Shown here one piece after another: positions 36,336-46,985 of a DNA stretch of 64,000 nt (position 1 is its first letter; each line of letters starts with the position of its first letter). Source of the stretch: Romanomermis culicivorax (Eukaryota; Nematoda; Enoplea; Mermithida; Mermithidae). Made by a program: the position numbers and the translations under genes. A model generated the notes under the pieces. That model was not told the DNA's origin and ran no database searches. It saw only the letters and a program-made list of their open reading frames with translations. The stretch spans positions 1 through 64,000 of the forward strand of contig CAWUHX010000219.1 in assembly GCA_963922205.1 (NCBI GenBank), written 5' to 3'.

Positions 36336-38054
36336 GATTGTTTGAACAAGAAACAATGTGTTTTTGTAATGAAAGTCTTTCATACTGTAAGATCGAAATT
36401 TTCTTCTGTATTCCAGTCAAAGTGGAAATTCATTGAGCTACAGTATTCTCAAAATCAAGATTTAAAGATTATTTTCTCTTTTTTGGTGCATTGTCATTCA
36501 TTATATATCAATCCTTCCTGGAGAAATAGCTTTGTGTGTCTTAGTCAGATAGTAGTCATATGACTCAGCAACAGTTCAGCGTAAATTCATCAGCCAAATG
36601 TTTCATGCTGTCTTTGGACAGATCACTAAAGTAGACATTTTTTGGGTAAAAAATGATGATACTTTTGGATGAGATGCCTTAAATATTAGAGTGGTCAAAG
36701 ACTATACTTTCAGAACAGCTGCAGTTGTACCATTTGGGATACAGTAGTTTAGGAGTATGGTGACCCTGTCACGAGAAGTGAAATGTTGTTTTTTTCCAAA
36801 TAATGTATAATCTTTTTGCTTCCCTTAAGTACAAAATTTTAGTTTATATTTTCTTTGTTTTCTACCAGGATACTCCATCTTTCTTCATTCCTCAGATATG
36901 TAAGTAATGCTTTATTTCTTCCTGTCATGCCTTCACTTTTCCCCATTCTCATTCCCACGAACAGCCAATGTCTATACAAAACACATCTTATCAAACCTCA
37001 TGCAAATGCCCATTACACAAAATAATGAGCTACGCCTGCTCACACTTGACAAGTTACAATAAATCACACAATGTGGAACTTGTGAAGTGAAGGATGGTCC
37101 AGAAGAGTGACAAAGTCTGATTGGTTCCCTGACTTTGTGAATATGGATAGCCAACTTGAGGATCGAGGATATTCCTATTCTTACTCCGATTTTACATTTA
37201 CATTCTGCAGCTCCTAATGAGCAGTGTTTTCGGGACCAATTTTAAGACATAGGGATGATCATTACAACAACTCTAACTTTGTCTTTTTGCAGTGCTAGGG
37301 AGCCTGCCATACTGCCAACAAGGATTGAATCAATTCTTATCTACTCTTGGTTATGGCACAGTCTTAAAATTTTTATCAGCATTACATTTTGCTCATCTAA
37401 ATCAGAACGAGTATTTTTACTGTGTCGTTCGGGACACAATTTTACATAGTTGGGACACGTTTTTCGATGAATCCCTATGCTTAAGCATTGTTCTCTGGAC
37501 AAGTTTTCCATTTATTTGAGACACCACAAAGGGCATGGGAAATCGTGTCCCGAAAAAATCAAAAACGTGTCCCTAAAAATATTGCTCGAACATAGGTTAT
37601 CATCGAAAAAGTGCCCCAAATATGAAAAAATTGTGTAAAAATTATGTAAAAAACGAGGAAAACCAACAGATTGTTAGTTTTTTATTGCTGCAATTGGTCC
37701 TGCTCCTTCTCATACTTTTTTTCGTACTGTCTCTGTATCGATTATTATTCTCCCCATTTGTACAAAATTTTCCTCTTTTATCTTGTGTAGATATAATAGG
37801 AGAAAAGTCCTGCCATTGGAATAATGGATATTACTCAAATTGAGAAACGAAAGGTTTATCAATTTGAGTTAATAATCCTTGCATCCCTGAGTCAGTAACT
37901 ATTTTTTCATTGGGTAAGCATCGAGTCCGTAGAAAGCCCCTGCATTCAGGATGATTCCTGGCTATCTCTCCTGACGATTCTTGATCCTTTTCTGATTCAT
38001 GGACTAATCCAGTAACCAGACTGAGGGATCTTTACCCCATCATTAACTTTAAAA
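36336..38054. other. 3' flank of copy B, then unassigned sequence
   Basis: To about 36780 the sequence follows the 3' flank of copy A. Beyond that nothing is identified until the mariner remnant. Confidence 0.35.
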
Positions 38055-38136
38055 CAAAACCTTTGCGGAAGGTCAGTGCTCAATGGGCTCTGCGTCTTTA
38101 GGGGTCACAAAAGAAACAGGACCACATTGAGGCATG

Positions 38137-38711
38137 TGTTGTGGGGCGCCGATCGACTACAGTAAGCTCATCAGCTTTTCAAAATGATTCGCAAGGATGC
38201 ATCGTTTCCAAGCTCAAAGTTGTTCGAAGTTGTCCAAAGGTTTACAACATCAAAGATTACACTCGCAGCAAGTTTGTGATAAACTCAGTTGTTGTTTCAT
38301 TTGTCTTAGTGAGCAGTCCGTTTTGTGAGAGACTCTGAGCATCGCTAGTAAATCGAAAACCCAGTGTGTGTTCTAGGTTGAGTCAAACTATTTGGAAAAT
38401 AGTTTGAGTAAGCAGGTGAAACTCCTAGAGGTTAAGATAGCACTGCCCGAGTTTTCGGCATCCAAAAACTGTTGACGAGCTGAGCGAAGATCCCTGGATA
38501 AATTGACACAGCGCTCTCTAGGAGCCCATCAATCTCCTGCGTACAATTATCGTTGCGTTGAATTCGTCTTACACTCTGAGTGTTCTGTTTCTAGTGTTCC
38601 GCATGCTCTTCTACGTTCAGTACATCTCTTCTTAAAAGCGCACAATAAATAGTCAAGCTACACAGCTTAAAAGCATCTACTCATCGTCTATTCTTATTTT
38701 CATGCACGACA
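38137..38711 (+). repeat. 5' LTR (575 bp)
   Basis: Starts TGTTGTGGGGCGCC, ends TGCACGACA; equal in length to the 3' LTR, and the bulk of differences are transitions. Confidence 0.9.
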
Positions 38712-38714
38712 TTT

Positions 38715-38732
38715 TGGTGACCATACAAGCTC
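38715..38732 (+). promoter_or_regulatory. Primer-binding site candidate
   Basis: TGGTGACCATAC lies three bases after the 5' LTR; TGG would pair with the CCA end of a tRNA. The tRNA was not identified. Confidence 0.6.
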
Positions 38733-38741
38733 TTTTAAAGG

Positions 38742-41531
38742 TTGAGGAAACGCCAAAATTTGCGAAAAATCGAAAATCCAAAAAATGGAGGAAAACCGCA
38801 TGCGTGGCTCTACTGCGGTAGCTTAGAAAAAGGTTTCTACAAGAAACTAGCGAATCCCGATGATCAAGAAATCGAAAATTTCGACTGCGAAAACGCAAAT
38901 CTAACACTTTTCTACGAAGCAGATAAGCCTAGTTTTGATTTACCAGAAACGTCCACTCCGCTAAAAACGCGAAAAACTTCACAATCTCTATCCCCGAAAA
39001 TCGTCGAACATCAAAAATTGAACTTTCTAAAACCGAAACGGAAGGAGATCGATGCTCAAAAAATCTAGGATAATGACGCATATATCGACCTAATGCAAAA
39101 ATGTGATGCTGAAATGATAAATTTTCGTGGCCACGCTACTAACACGTTAAGCAAAATGGTTACGATAGCGACTCAGCATCGAAAAATTCTTGAAGACTAC
39201 AAAGCCGAAATCAAAGGGATGAGAGCTCAGGAAGAAGAGCTATCGAAACCGAACATTCCTGAAATCAAAAATATCGCAAGACCTACGAGCTCTTATGCTC
39301 AGTCTCTAAAATTGAATAAACCGAAAAATGCCATCAGCAATCAAAAAAGTCAACTTAGTTTTTGAGGTATAATCGATGATGATGATGATCTAATCATCCC
39401 GACACAAATGTTTGACAGCTCTAACCCGCTAAATGTGCTAAACTCTCAGATAAATTTTCCGTCTATCCCACCTTCTCAGGTGCATAGATCTTTCCCTGAT
39501 GATCAAACGAGAGTAAAGACTATCTGTAAAAAGATAGCCCCGCAAAAACTAGATAATTCAACCCCAAATCAACAAGTGTTGAAATTCTTCTTTGTGATGC
39601 TCGAAAACGAGTTTGGCCTTGATGCCTCTGAACATGTGAAACTTCACATGTTGCCTCGCTTGACTTGCGATGGTGCCCTGAACACCATACGAGATGTTCG
39701 ATCCTATGATGAAGCGAAACAGATTTTATTGTGTATGAATGCACCAAATTGCGACCACGATACGCTCCAATGCGAGCTCCAATCCATCGTTCCTTTTGAA
39801 ACTGAAGATCCCTCAGCTTTTTTGAATCGAATCAGTACCTACATACATCTACTGTACTATGACAGAATCGCTCAGTATCGCCATAAAAAAGTTATCACAA
39901 CTTTTCTTTGGAAAATGCTGGAAATATACAGAGTCTCGATTGACATTTGTACTCTAGAAACGATTACTGACTTAGCTATAGCCGTCACGAAAGTTCAGAA
40001 AATCCAGCGAGCGAATAGACAGACAACTGTGAGAGTAGAACAACCTATACTGGTTAATAAATTCAAAAATCTGTCCGAAGAGCAACTAGCTCAATCACGT
40101 TTCAGAGGTGATTCAAAACCTCGTTTCAGAGATAACTCTCAATCCCAAAATAGAGATGACTCTAGACAGCGAAATAGCGTGAGGTTTCAAGAAAATTTGA
40201 CTCTAATGAAGACGAAAGAATTGGTAGAAAGCATAAAACGAGTCCTAGAAAAGTTCGGAATCTGAGAAAATATGTGACACATTAATAATTTCGAAAATCA
40301 AAGATCCCGATTCAAACGAGGGATGAGTCCGAATTTCCGGAATAGAGAAAACATTCCTATACGGGATTTCTCTCAAAATCGAAACTTCCAACGAAATCAG
40401 TCTCCTGAACTACCTGGGAAATATTGCACCTATCATGGTCAGTGTAAACACGACAGCTCTGAATGCTATCAATTGAAACTACAGGCTCCTGAGCCTCGGC
40501 AACAGCAACCGAATCATCAATGGCAAAACCATAATTGGCGTCCTTGTTTCCAACAAAATAAGCATAACTGCACGCTCAATCAGAATTAAAATTTTGACGG
40601 AAACAACCGATTTTTCAATCGCCATAATTGAAACTATCAGAGAGATGTTGCAAACATTTCTCTCTGCGATTCCGAATCCCGACAAGAAAAGATAATGGAA
40701 AAGCATTACTACTATCTGATGAACAATTCACAGTCTGTACAGACTCAGCTAACTTCTCCAAAATCTTCGCAACAAGTTTAGTCATCAGAAACCAAAACGT
40801 TGTTTAACTCACCTAAACCTTTTGTTCGGATGAAGCCGACAACTAGTACAGCTAATATGCTTGAACCCACAGATAGGTCTAACGCTACAAATTTTTTCGT
40901 GGCTCCTGGAATCACAGATTTCACCATTCAAAAACCCACTGAACCATGGATCGCGAGATCTAGCGTGTGTCGAATCCAAGAATGTTCACAAAAAGACATC
41001 AAACTTCTGAGCTTATACACTCCTACTCGAGCTTTTCATATTGATGCTGAATTCGGAAAAACTAAAACGAAAGCGTTGATCGATACCGGTGCTCAATGTT
41101 CAGTCATTTCCTCATGTCTAGCTCAACGATCTTTGGGGATTGACAATGATATGTTAGAATCATCTGCGTAGATAAAAGTAGCCAATGGTGCTATCATGGA
41201 TGCCCGAGGTCCGATAATCTTCAAAATCAATTCATCTTTCAGAATGCATCTAGTATGATGCTGGATTCTACCTACGGCAGGAGAGCAATGCCTCTTAGGA
41301 ACTAATTTGAGCATTCGAGCAGTAATAAACTTCCGCGAAAATTTCATCAGAATTGGGGACGTTCAGCAAGAAATAAATCCCGTTTTGAAACGGATCGAAA
41401 AAGCACCCTATGATGAAGTATTTTCAAATACTTCTATGGGACAAAGTCAAACGCAAATCCTGAAAATCTCAGAAAGTCTCGCTTTCGTGAATAAAACCAT
41501 ATATGCCTCGAACGGCATTCAAATTTTTTAA
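38742..41531 (+). pseudogene. Gag-protease polyprotein remnant of the LTR retrotransposon
   Basis: One frame stays open for about 930 codons except for stops at 39066 (TAG), 39363 and 40263 (TGA), 40272 (TGA), 40587 (TAA), about 40629 (TGA), about 40779 (TAG), 41169 (TAG), about 41256 (TGA) and 41529 (TAA). A long capsid-like region covers 39408-40265. A Cys/His nucleocapsid motif CTYHGQCKHDSSEC lies at about 40425. The aspartic protease signature ALIDTGAQCSVISS lies at about 41075. There are no frameshifts. All stops are reachable from CAA, CAG, CGA or TGG by one transition. Confidence 0.8.
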
Positions 41532-42040
41532 GGCGCAAGTCAGTGGTCCTCCACAACTAACTAGTCATGCGCTACTGCATTGAGAGTGAATTTTGTATCA
41601 TTTGTAAAATATTTATTTTCTACTTCAAAATCGATTCGTTTTTTATATATTCCGTTTTCCATTTCATCTTCACCATTTTGATCATTTTGAACTAACCTAT
41701 AACAGTCTTTCACAGACTAAAGGTAGCATATGGTTGATTTGCGAGCTGCGATAAAAACTTCGTTTGGAAACATGCTTTTGCATTATCTACTGGGTGGCAA
41801 AGAAACCAGGACATCATAAACATTTCAAATTTTTCTACGTCTCATCTGTATCCCCGAAATTTCTTCTACAGTTTGGTATTGATCCCCTCAATACCTTTCG
41901 AATTTCGAGTTTCAAAGACTTCGCCAGAAGCTTTATATACATTTCTCTACGAAACTTAAAGCTTGCATCCACAGCAAACTTTCCGATCTAACGCCTCCGT
42001 GGCTAAAGATTCTATTCTAAAACACTGACACCTCCGCGGC

Positions 42041-42117
42041 TAAAGACTCCGGTCATCAGAATAAAGACTCCGGTCATCAGAATAAAGACTCCGGTCATCA
42101 AAATAAAGACTCTGGTC
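42041..42117 (+). repeat. 21-bp tandem repeat, about 3.6 units
   Basis: Unit AATAAAGACTCCGGTCATCA with one more base, inside the deleted pol region just upstream of the 3' LTR. Confidence 0.85.
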
Positions 42118-42327
42118 CTTCCGCTCGAAATCCAGCCTTGGTGATACGTTCTGTAGAAAAAATTTTGTTCCATATCCAAAAAAGTGCCACCATTGTTTCA
42201 AAGTATCTGATCGCTGCGGAAGTCGAATGAAATAGTCCGCCAAAGAAAGAAAGATCCTCTGCATCTGAAGAAAAAAACGCTCCTTCCCGAAGAGAGAAAA
42301 TTCGAATCGCTTGAGGTGATTTGCATC

Positions 42328-42340
42328 AAATGGGGAGGAG
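42328..42340 (+). promoter_or_regulatory. Polypurine tract
   Basis: AAATGGGGAGGAG abuts the TG of the 3' LTR, as expected for the plus-strand primer. Confidence 0.8.
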
Positions 42341-42915
42341 TGTTGTGGGGCGCCGATTGACTACAGTAAGCCCATCAGCTTTTCAAAGTGATTCGCAAGA
42401 ATGCATCGTTTCCAAGCTCAAAGTTGTTCTAAGTTGTCCAAAGGTTTACAACATCAAAGATTACACTCGCAGCAAGTTTGTGATAAAGTCAGTTGTTGTT
42501 TCCTTTGTCTTAGTGAGCAGTCAGTTTTGTGAGAGGCTCTGAGCATCGCTAGTAAATTGAAAACCCAGTGTGTGTTCTAGGTTGAGTCAAACTATTTGGA
42601 CAATAGTTTGAGTAAGCAGGTGAAACTCCTAGAGGTTAAGATAGCACAGCCCGAGTTTTCAGCATCCGAAAACCGTTGACGACCTGAGCGAAGATCCCTG
42701 GATTAATTGACACAGTGCTCTCTACGAGCCGATCAATCTCCTGCATATGATTATCGTTGCGTTGAATTCGTCTAACACTAAGAGTGTTCCATTTCTAGCT
42801 TTCTGCACGCTCTTCTACGTTCGGTACGTCTCTTCTTAAAAGCATGTGATAAATCTTCAAGCTACACAGCTTAAAAGTGTCTACTCGTGGTCTATTCTTA
42901 TTTTCACGCACGACA
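42341..42915 (+). repeat. 3' LTR (575 bp)
   Basis: Starts TGTTGTGGGGCGCC, ends CACGCACGACA; followed by the CATG target duplication. Confidence 0.9.
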
Positions 42916-43208
42916 CATGCCAGCTCCTCCAAGAGACCATCAATGATTTGGGAGGAAGATTCTCATATTTTCGTTATCTGTTGACGAAACTCCTTTGCCC
43001 TACTATAATCCTGAGATCAAATCTCAAGTTATGCAATGATGCCACAAGTTTCGGAGATGTTCCAGGCAAGGCCCAAACTACAGCTTCAGGGGGCGCCATC
43101 TTCAGTGGGCCCGGGCCTCCATCTGAAGAAAAAGAAGCCACCACATGCCGAACATTGCAATAATGTACTCCCTGGGCTGAGCAAGGCATTGGATGGAAAA
43201 CGCCATTA

Positions 43209-43940
43209 AGGCGGATTCATACTTCATCCAGCATCTGGCATCCTGCAAGTTATTTTCAGCTTCCAGCATTCAGTGTCCAGCATCCGGCAATTTGGCTTCT
43301 GGCAAGTTGCCAGATGGGATGGCAATTCATATTTCTTCTGGCATAAGAAATGCCGGATGTTGCTTTTACTATGTTAAAATACTTTGAAATCTGTGCAATA
43401 TTTTATTTCAGGAGAAATGGAAAATATATATAATATTATTTTCCAGGTCTACTCCTAACTATTGCAATGTCAGACGAAGAAAACATGCTTGATCTAGCAA
43501 TTTCGTACTTTTTATTGGAGAGAAATTTGTCAAATTTGTCAAAGTCTTCCATAGGCGTAAAATAATATATGACTAAACCATAATAACGCCTAGAAAAAAG
43601 TCTTTATATGACTACCCTGCACATATATATGCTTTCAAGAACGAAAAAAACATACAAAATACTCAGAAATCAAATATTAAACGAACGCCGTGATTAAAAA
43701 CACAAAATTTTGCCTCAACTAAAAAAATCGATATCTCTGCCATACATTGTATATGCAAAAAAATCAAACACACGCTTCAATTGAAATTACACATAAAATA
43801 TGCTTTCCAGCATCCGAAAAAGTACAAACTGTTTCTACTCTTCCCGTCCGGCAAAATTCCAGTCTTCTGGCAAAAAAATTGATGGCAGCATGGGAAAAGG
43901 AAAAAAATGGCCCGATGCTGGATGTAGTATGAATCCGCCT
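43209..43940. mobile_element. PIF/Harbinger-like MITE (732 bp), TSD TTA
   Basis: Ends AGGCGGATTCATACTTCATC and the reverse complement of GATGTAGTATGAATCCGCCT form an inverted repeat of about 27 bases. TTA flanks both sides (43206-43208, 43941-43943), the 3-bp target of PIF/Harbinger. It contains no transposase. Inside, GCATCCGGCA/TTCTGGCA-type phrases recur near both ends. It interrupts the mariner remnant between codons that otherwise belong together. Confidence 0.85.
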
Positions 43941-44041
43941 TTAGTTGCAAGCCCATTGCTGCTACATAATAACGTGAGACCCCACACTGCTGTATTCACC
44001 CGTGCTACTATTGCTGACCCCTAATGGCAGTTGCTGCCATA

Positions 44042-44503
44042 TGTGACGATTCGCAAAAGGTGCCATCGTGCATTTTCCTCTGAACCTGTAGACTTGATGT
44101 TGCTCATCCAGGTAACACGCCCAGACCTGAATTTTTGTGAGGGGCACTTCTGCAGTCGCAACAGGCCATGCAGGGCTGTGCAGTTGGTGGTAGAGAAGCT
44201 ACCACACAGTGTGCGAGAACCGTTATATACATGGTGACTGTACCAGGGGGCCCCTTGCCTGCCTCAGCAGGGGTAGGGATGTTGTGAGGAGGGCGTCACA
44301 CTTCCCTAGGAGGAGAATGTGACGATGGGCAAAAGGTGTCATCGTGCATTTTCCTCTGAACCCCTAGACTTGATGTTGCTCACCCAAGTCATGGGTCCAG
44401 ACCTGGATTTTTGTGACGGGCACTGCTGCGGTCGCAACAGGCGATGGAGGGATGTGCAGTCGGTGGTAGACAAACTACCATCCAGTGTGCGAGAACTGTT
44501 ACA
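44042..44503 (+). mobile_element. Miniature LTR element TRIM-C, without tRNA cassette
   Basis: LTRs 44042-44231 and 44318-44503 (TGTGACGAT...TTACA) enclose 86 bases that start with TGGTGACTGTACC (primer-binding candidate) and end with AGGAGGAGAA (polypurine tract). Flanks CATA and CATG differ by one base, probably a mutated 4-bp duplication. A third LTR copy stands alone at 46198-46383. No box A/B pair was found on either strand of its LTR. Confidence 0.8.
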
Positions 44504-44722
44504 CATGTCCAGCTTATTCATCAGATTTGGCACCCAGCCACCGCCACCTGTTTTCAGAATGAGGAGAAGCACCTGTGTGGAAGTAATTTTGAAACCATAC
44601 ATGCATTGAAAGAGGCTGTGAATGAGTGGATTAGCGTAAGCCCCAAAGAGTTCTTGGACTCAAGCCTTAAGCTTCAAGAACAGTGATCAAAATGTACAGA
44701 AAGAGCGGGTGATTATGATTAG

Positions 44723-46197
44723 TTTGATGTATTGGACTCATGAATAAAATGGGAGGGACATTTTGGAAGCCCCTTCATATATTCTCATTCGAAACTAGTT
44801 TCAAAACTGAACCATAAAACAAAATTTTGTCAGTCTTTTATTTCTAGCAGGTCAAAAAACTATGGCGATATATAATTTGGAAATTTTTGTGCTAAATTTC
44901 ATCAAACACACTTCATACTTACAGTACTTGCTTTCAACGCTTTTCAGAAAGGTTGAATTTGGAAGTAAAACAGAGTGGAAGCAGCAAAAATCTCATGTCT
45001 AGAGTGAAGGTTTTGTATAAATGATTTTTGAGTCTGACTTGTATCTTTTTACTTCTTCTATGAGTAGGTCAATTGATAAAGTGAAGTCGAAGCACTTTTG
45101 TATTGTGCTGATCAACTTCGATCTAGATTTTAATTATATTCTTCATAATGACGTCAGTGATACATATGTGATCTCAAGCTTTGCCTCGCAGTAGCAATCG
45201 GATGTCATGCATATTAATTAGTCTAAATTGATTATACCTAAGATTATTATTCCATGTGTATAATCATCAGTTTATACCTTGCGGATATGTATAATAAGCA
45301 GAAAAATCGGAGTCACTATGACCATGGTGTTATGTCACATGCATCTAATATAGTTTTATGTATTTTGATCAGCTTTAGTAGCAAATTCAGTGAAATGCTG
45401 GTCGATTTATTAGTAATCAGATTTCGACTCGAACTAACCGTCGAGTTAAGAATCATGGCTGTTAAAAACTGAAAAATGTTTCTCCCATGCTAAAATTAAT
45501 GTCATATTATTTTTTGATACGACCTTCCTAATCTCATGTAGTCATTGCAAAGTTGAAATTCAATAGAGTTTCTCTTGATTATTTTGTCTATTTGCCTAAC
45601 GTTTCGATGCAAAAAACTGCAGAAGTTCTGTCATATGGTCCGATTATTTAAGGACTTAATTAGTCAGAAAGTTTGCTTGCATCTACATCTTTGCTCATGA
45701 ATTACAGTAATAGTCCATGAGTTCAAGAGTGTAGAGAAGTCGACCCAGGAAAACGTGTTTACTCCCGAAATCATGTGAATCAAACTCATTCATGAGTCTT
45801 TCTTTCCTCTAGAAAAAAAGCTGATTATACCAGTTATCTAGGAATTCAGGAAAGATGAAAATTTTATGATTCAATTTTCCATGACTTGTCTAGATTTTGC
45901 TACCTTATCCCTTGAATTTTTTAATTATTCATATAGAATAGAATCGAACAAAATGGTGGACAATTCTTGGGTGCATAAACTTGATAATATAGGGTCTGGC
46001 ATTTTGTGCGTTACAGCATTCATTCACATTGTGTGGTAGAGGGGTGAACCCTTTCATCTGAGACCTGGACACCACCCCTAACCAAAAAAACTCGTTAAAC
46101 GCCCCTTGGAAATTTTCGAAAACAATTTTTTCATGGTTTTTATGCATTTTTTGTAGGAAAAACATACTTGTGGAACTTTTTCGTTCTTTCGCTCACC
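44723..46197. other. No gene or element identified
   Basis: AT-rich sequence; no supported frame or paired repeat ends. Confidence 0.35.
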
Positions 46198-46383
46198 TGT
46201 GATGATGTGCAAAAGGTGAAGTCGTGCATTTTCCGCTGAAGCCGTAGACTTGATGTTGCTCATCCAAGTCAGGAGCCCAGACCTGGATTTTTGTGACGGG
46301 CACTGCTGCAGTCGCAACAGGCGATGCAGGGCTGTGCAGTCGGTGGTAGAGAAGCTACCACCCAGTGTGCAAGAACCGTTACA
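46198..46383 (+). mobile_element. Solo LTR of the TRIM-C family, TSD CACC
   Basis: 186 bases, TGTGATGATGTGC...CCGTTACA, about 85% identical to the TRIM-C LTRs; CACC at 46194-46197 and 46384-46387. A solo LTR of so short an element shows that LTR-LTR recombination acts on this size class. Confidence 0.85.
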
Positions 46384-46985
46384 CACCCACCAACCATCCC
46401 CTCGATAAATAGTCCGACGACCTTCTACCCCTGAAAAGTTCTTGCCATGCATGTCTGTGTTAAGACTAATGGTAGACTGTGAAGCTTCCAAGTAATCTTT
46501 CTTCTGACACCTGCTGCATATTCTTGACGAACTTTGTGTAATACTGAGCATTGATCCACCAGAATACAATGAACATAACTGTTCTGATTGATGATGCCTT
46601 AACTAGAGCCCTATCATCCTTTTGTCGCCACTTCATGGATGAAGTCTTAACCCTGGCATATAGTAGAGTAACATTATCTCATCAATGCACTGCATCTATG
46701 CCCAACAACAACTTGCACGAATCGAGCATGTTCTTCGATTCTGCTCCCAGTCCAGGCATTCACCATGTGAAAACCAGGCTGAAATAAAAGTTCTCATGTA
46801 ATGTTTTGTGAGGGCTATGTTGTGCCTTTCTTTTTTTATGTTGTGACTTTCTTTTTTAAGGTGTAACATCCATAATGAATTCAGGCATGAAATAATTTAT
46901 CAACTAGCAACAATCATCTTAACAGTGTTATTGCTCCTCGAAGGAGGCAGTATTATGATATTAATTGTGTGTGAAAGTCTGAGCA

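Larger units (their letters stand above)
38137..42915 (+). mobile_element. LTR retrotransposon, gag/protease only, dead; TSD CATG
   Basis: Two 575-bp LTRs (38137-38711, 42341-42915), TGTTGTGG...CGACA, flanked by CATG at 38133-38136 and 42916-42919. The core is 3.6 kb: primer-binding site candidate from 38715, a gag-protease frame with about ten stops, a 21-bp tandem repeat, and a polypurine tract. No reverse transcriptase, RNase H or integrase motif is present after the protease, so the pol part is deleted. I count roughly 50 LTR differences by eye (about 91% identity), an old insertion. The spaced Cys/His motif and single-frame gag-protease suggest the Ty3/gypsy lineage. Confidence 0.9.
38055..44722 (+). 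pseudogene. Mariner-like transposase remnant in four pieces, split by three insertions
   Basis: Pieces are 38055-38136, about 42920-43208, 43944-44041 and 44508-44722. Motifs in order: KVSAQWALRL and KKQDHIEACQ (linker before the catalytic domain), DETPLPYYNPEIKSQ (first catalytic Asp region), LLLHNNVRPHTA (second catalytic Asp region, Asp now Asn), a degraded HP segment followed by HLCGSNFET, and KCTERAGDYD near the C terminus. These match the mariner family order. Frameshifts and stops show it is dead. It was hit by an LTR retrotransposon, a Harbinger-like MITE and TRIM-C. Confidence 0.75.
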
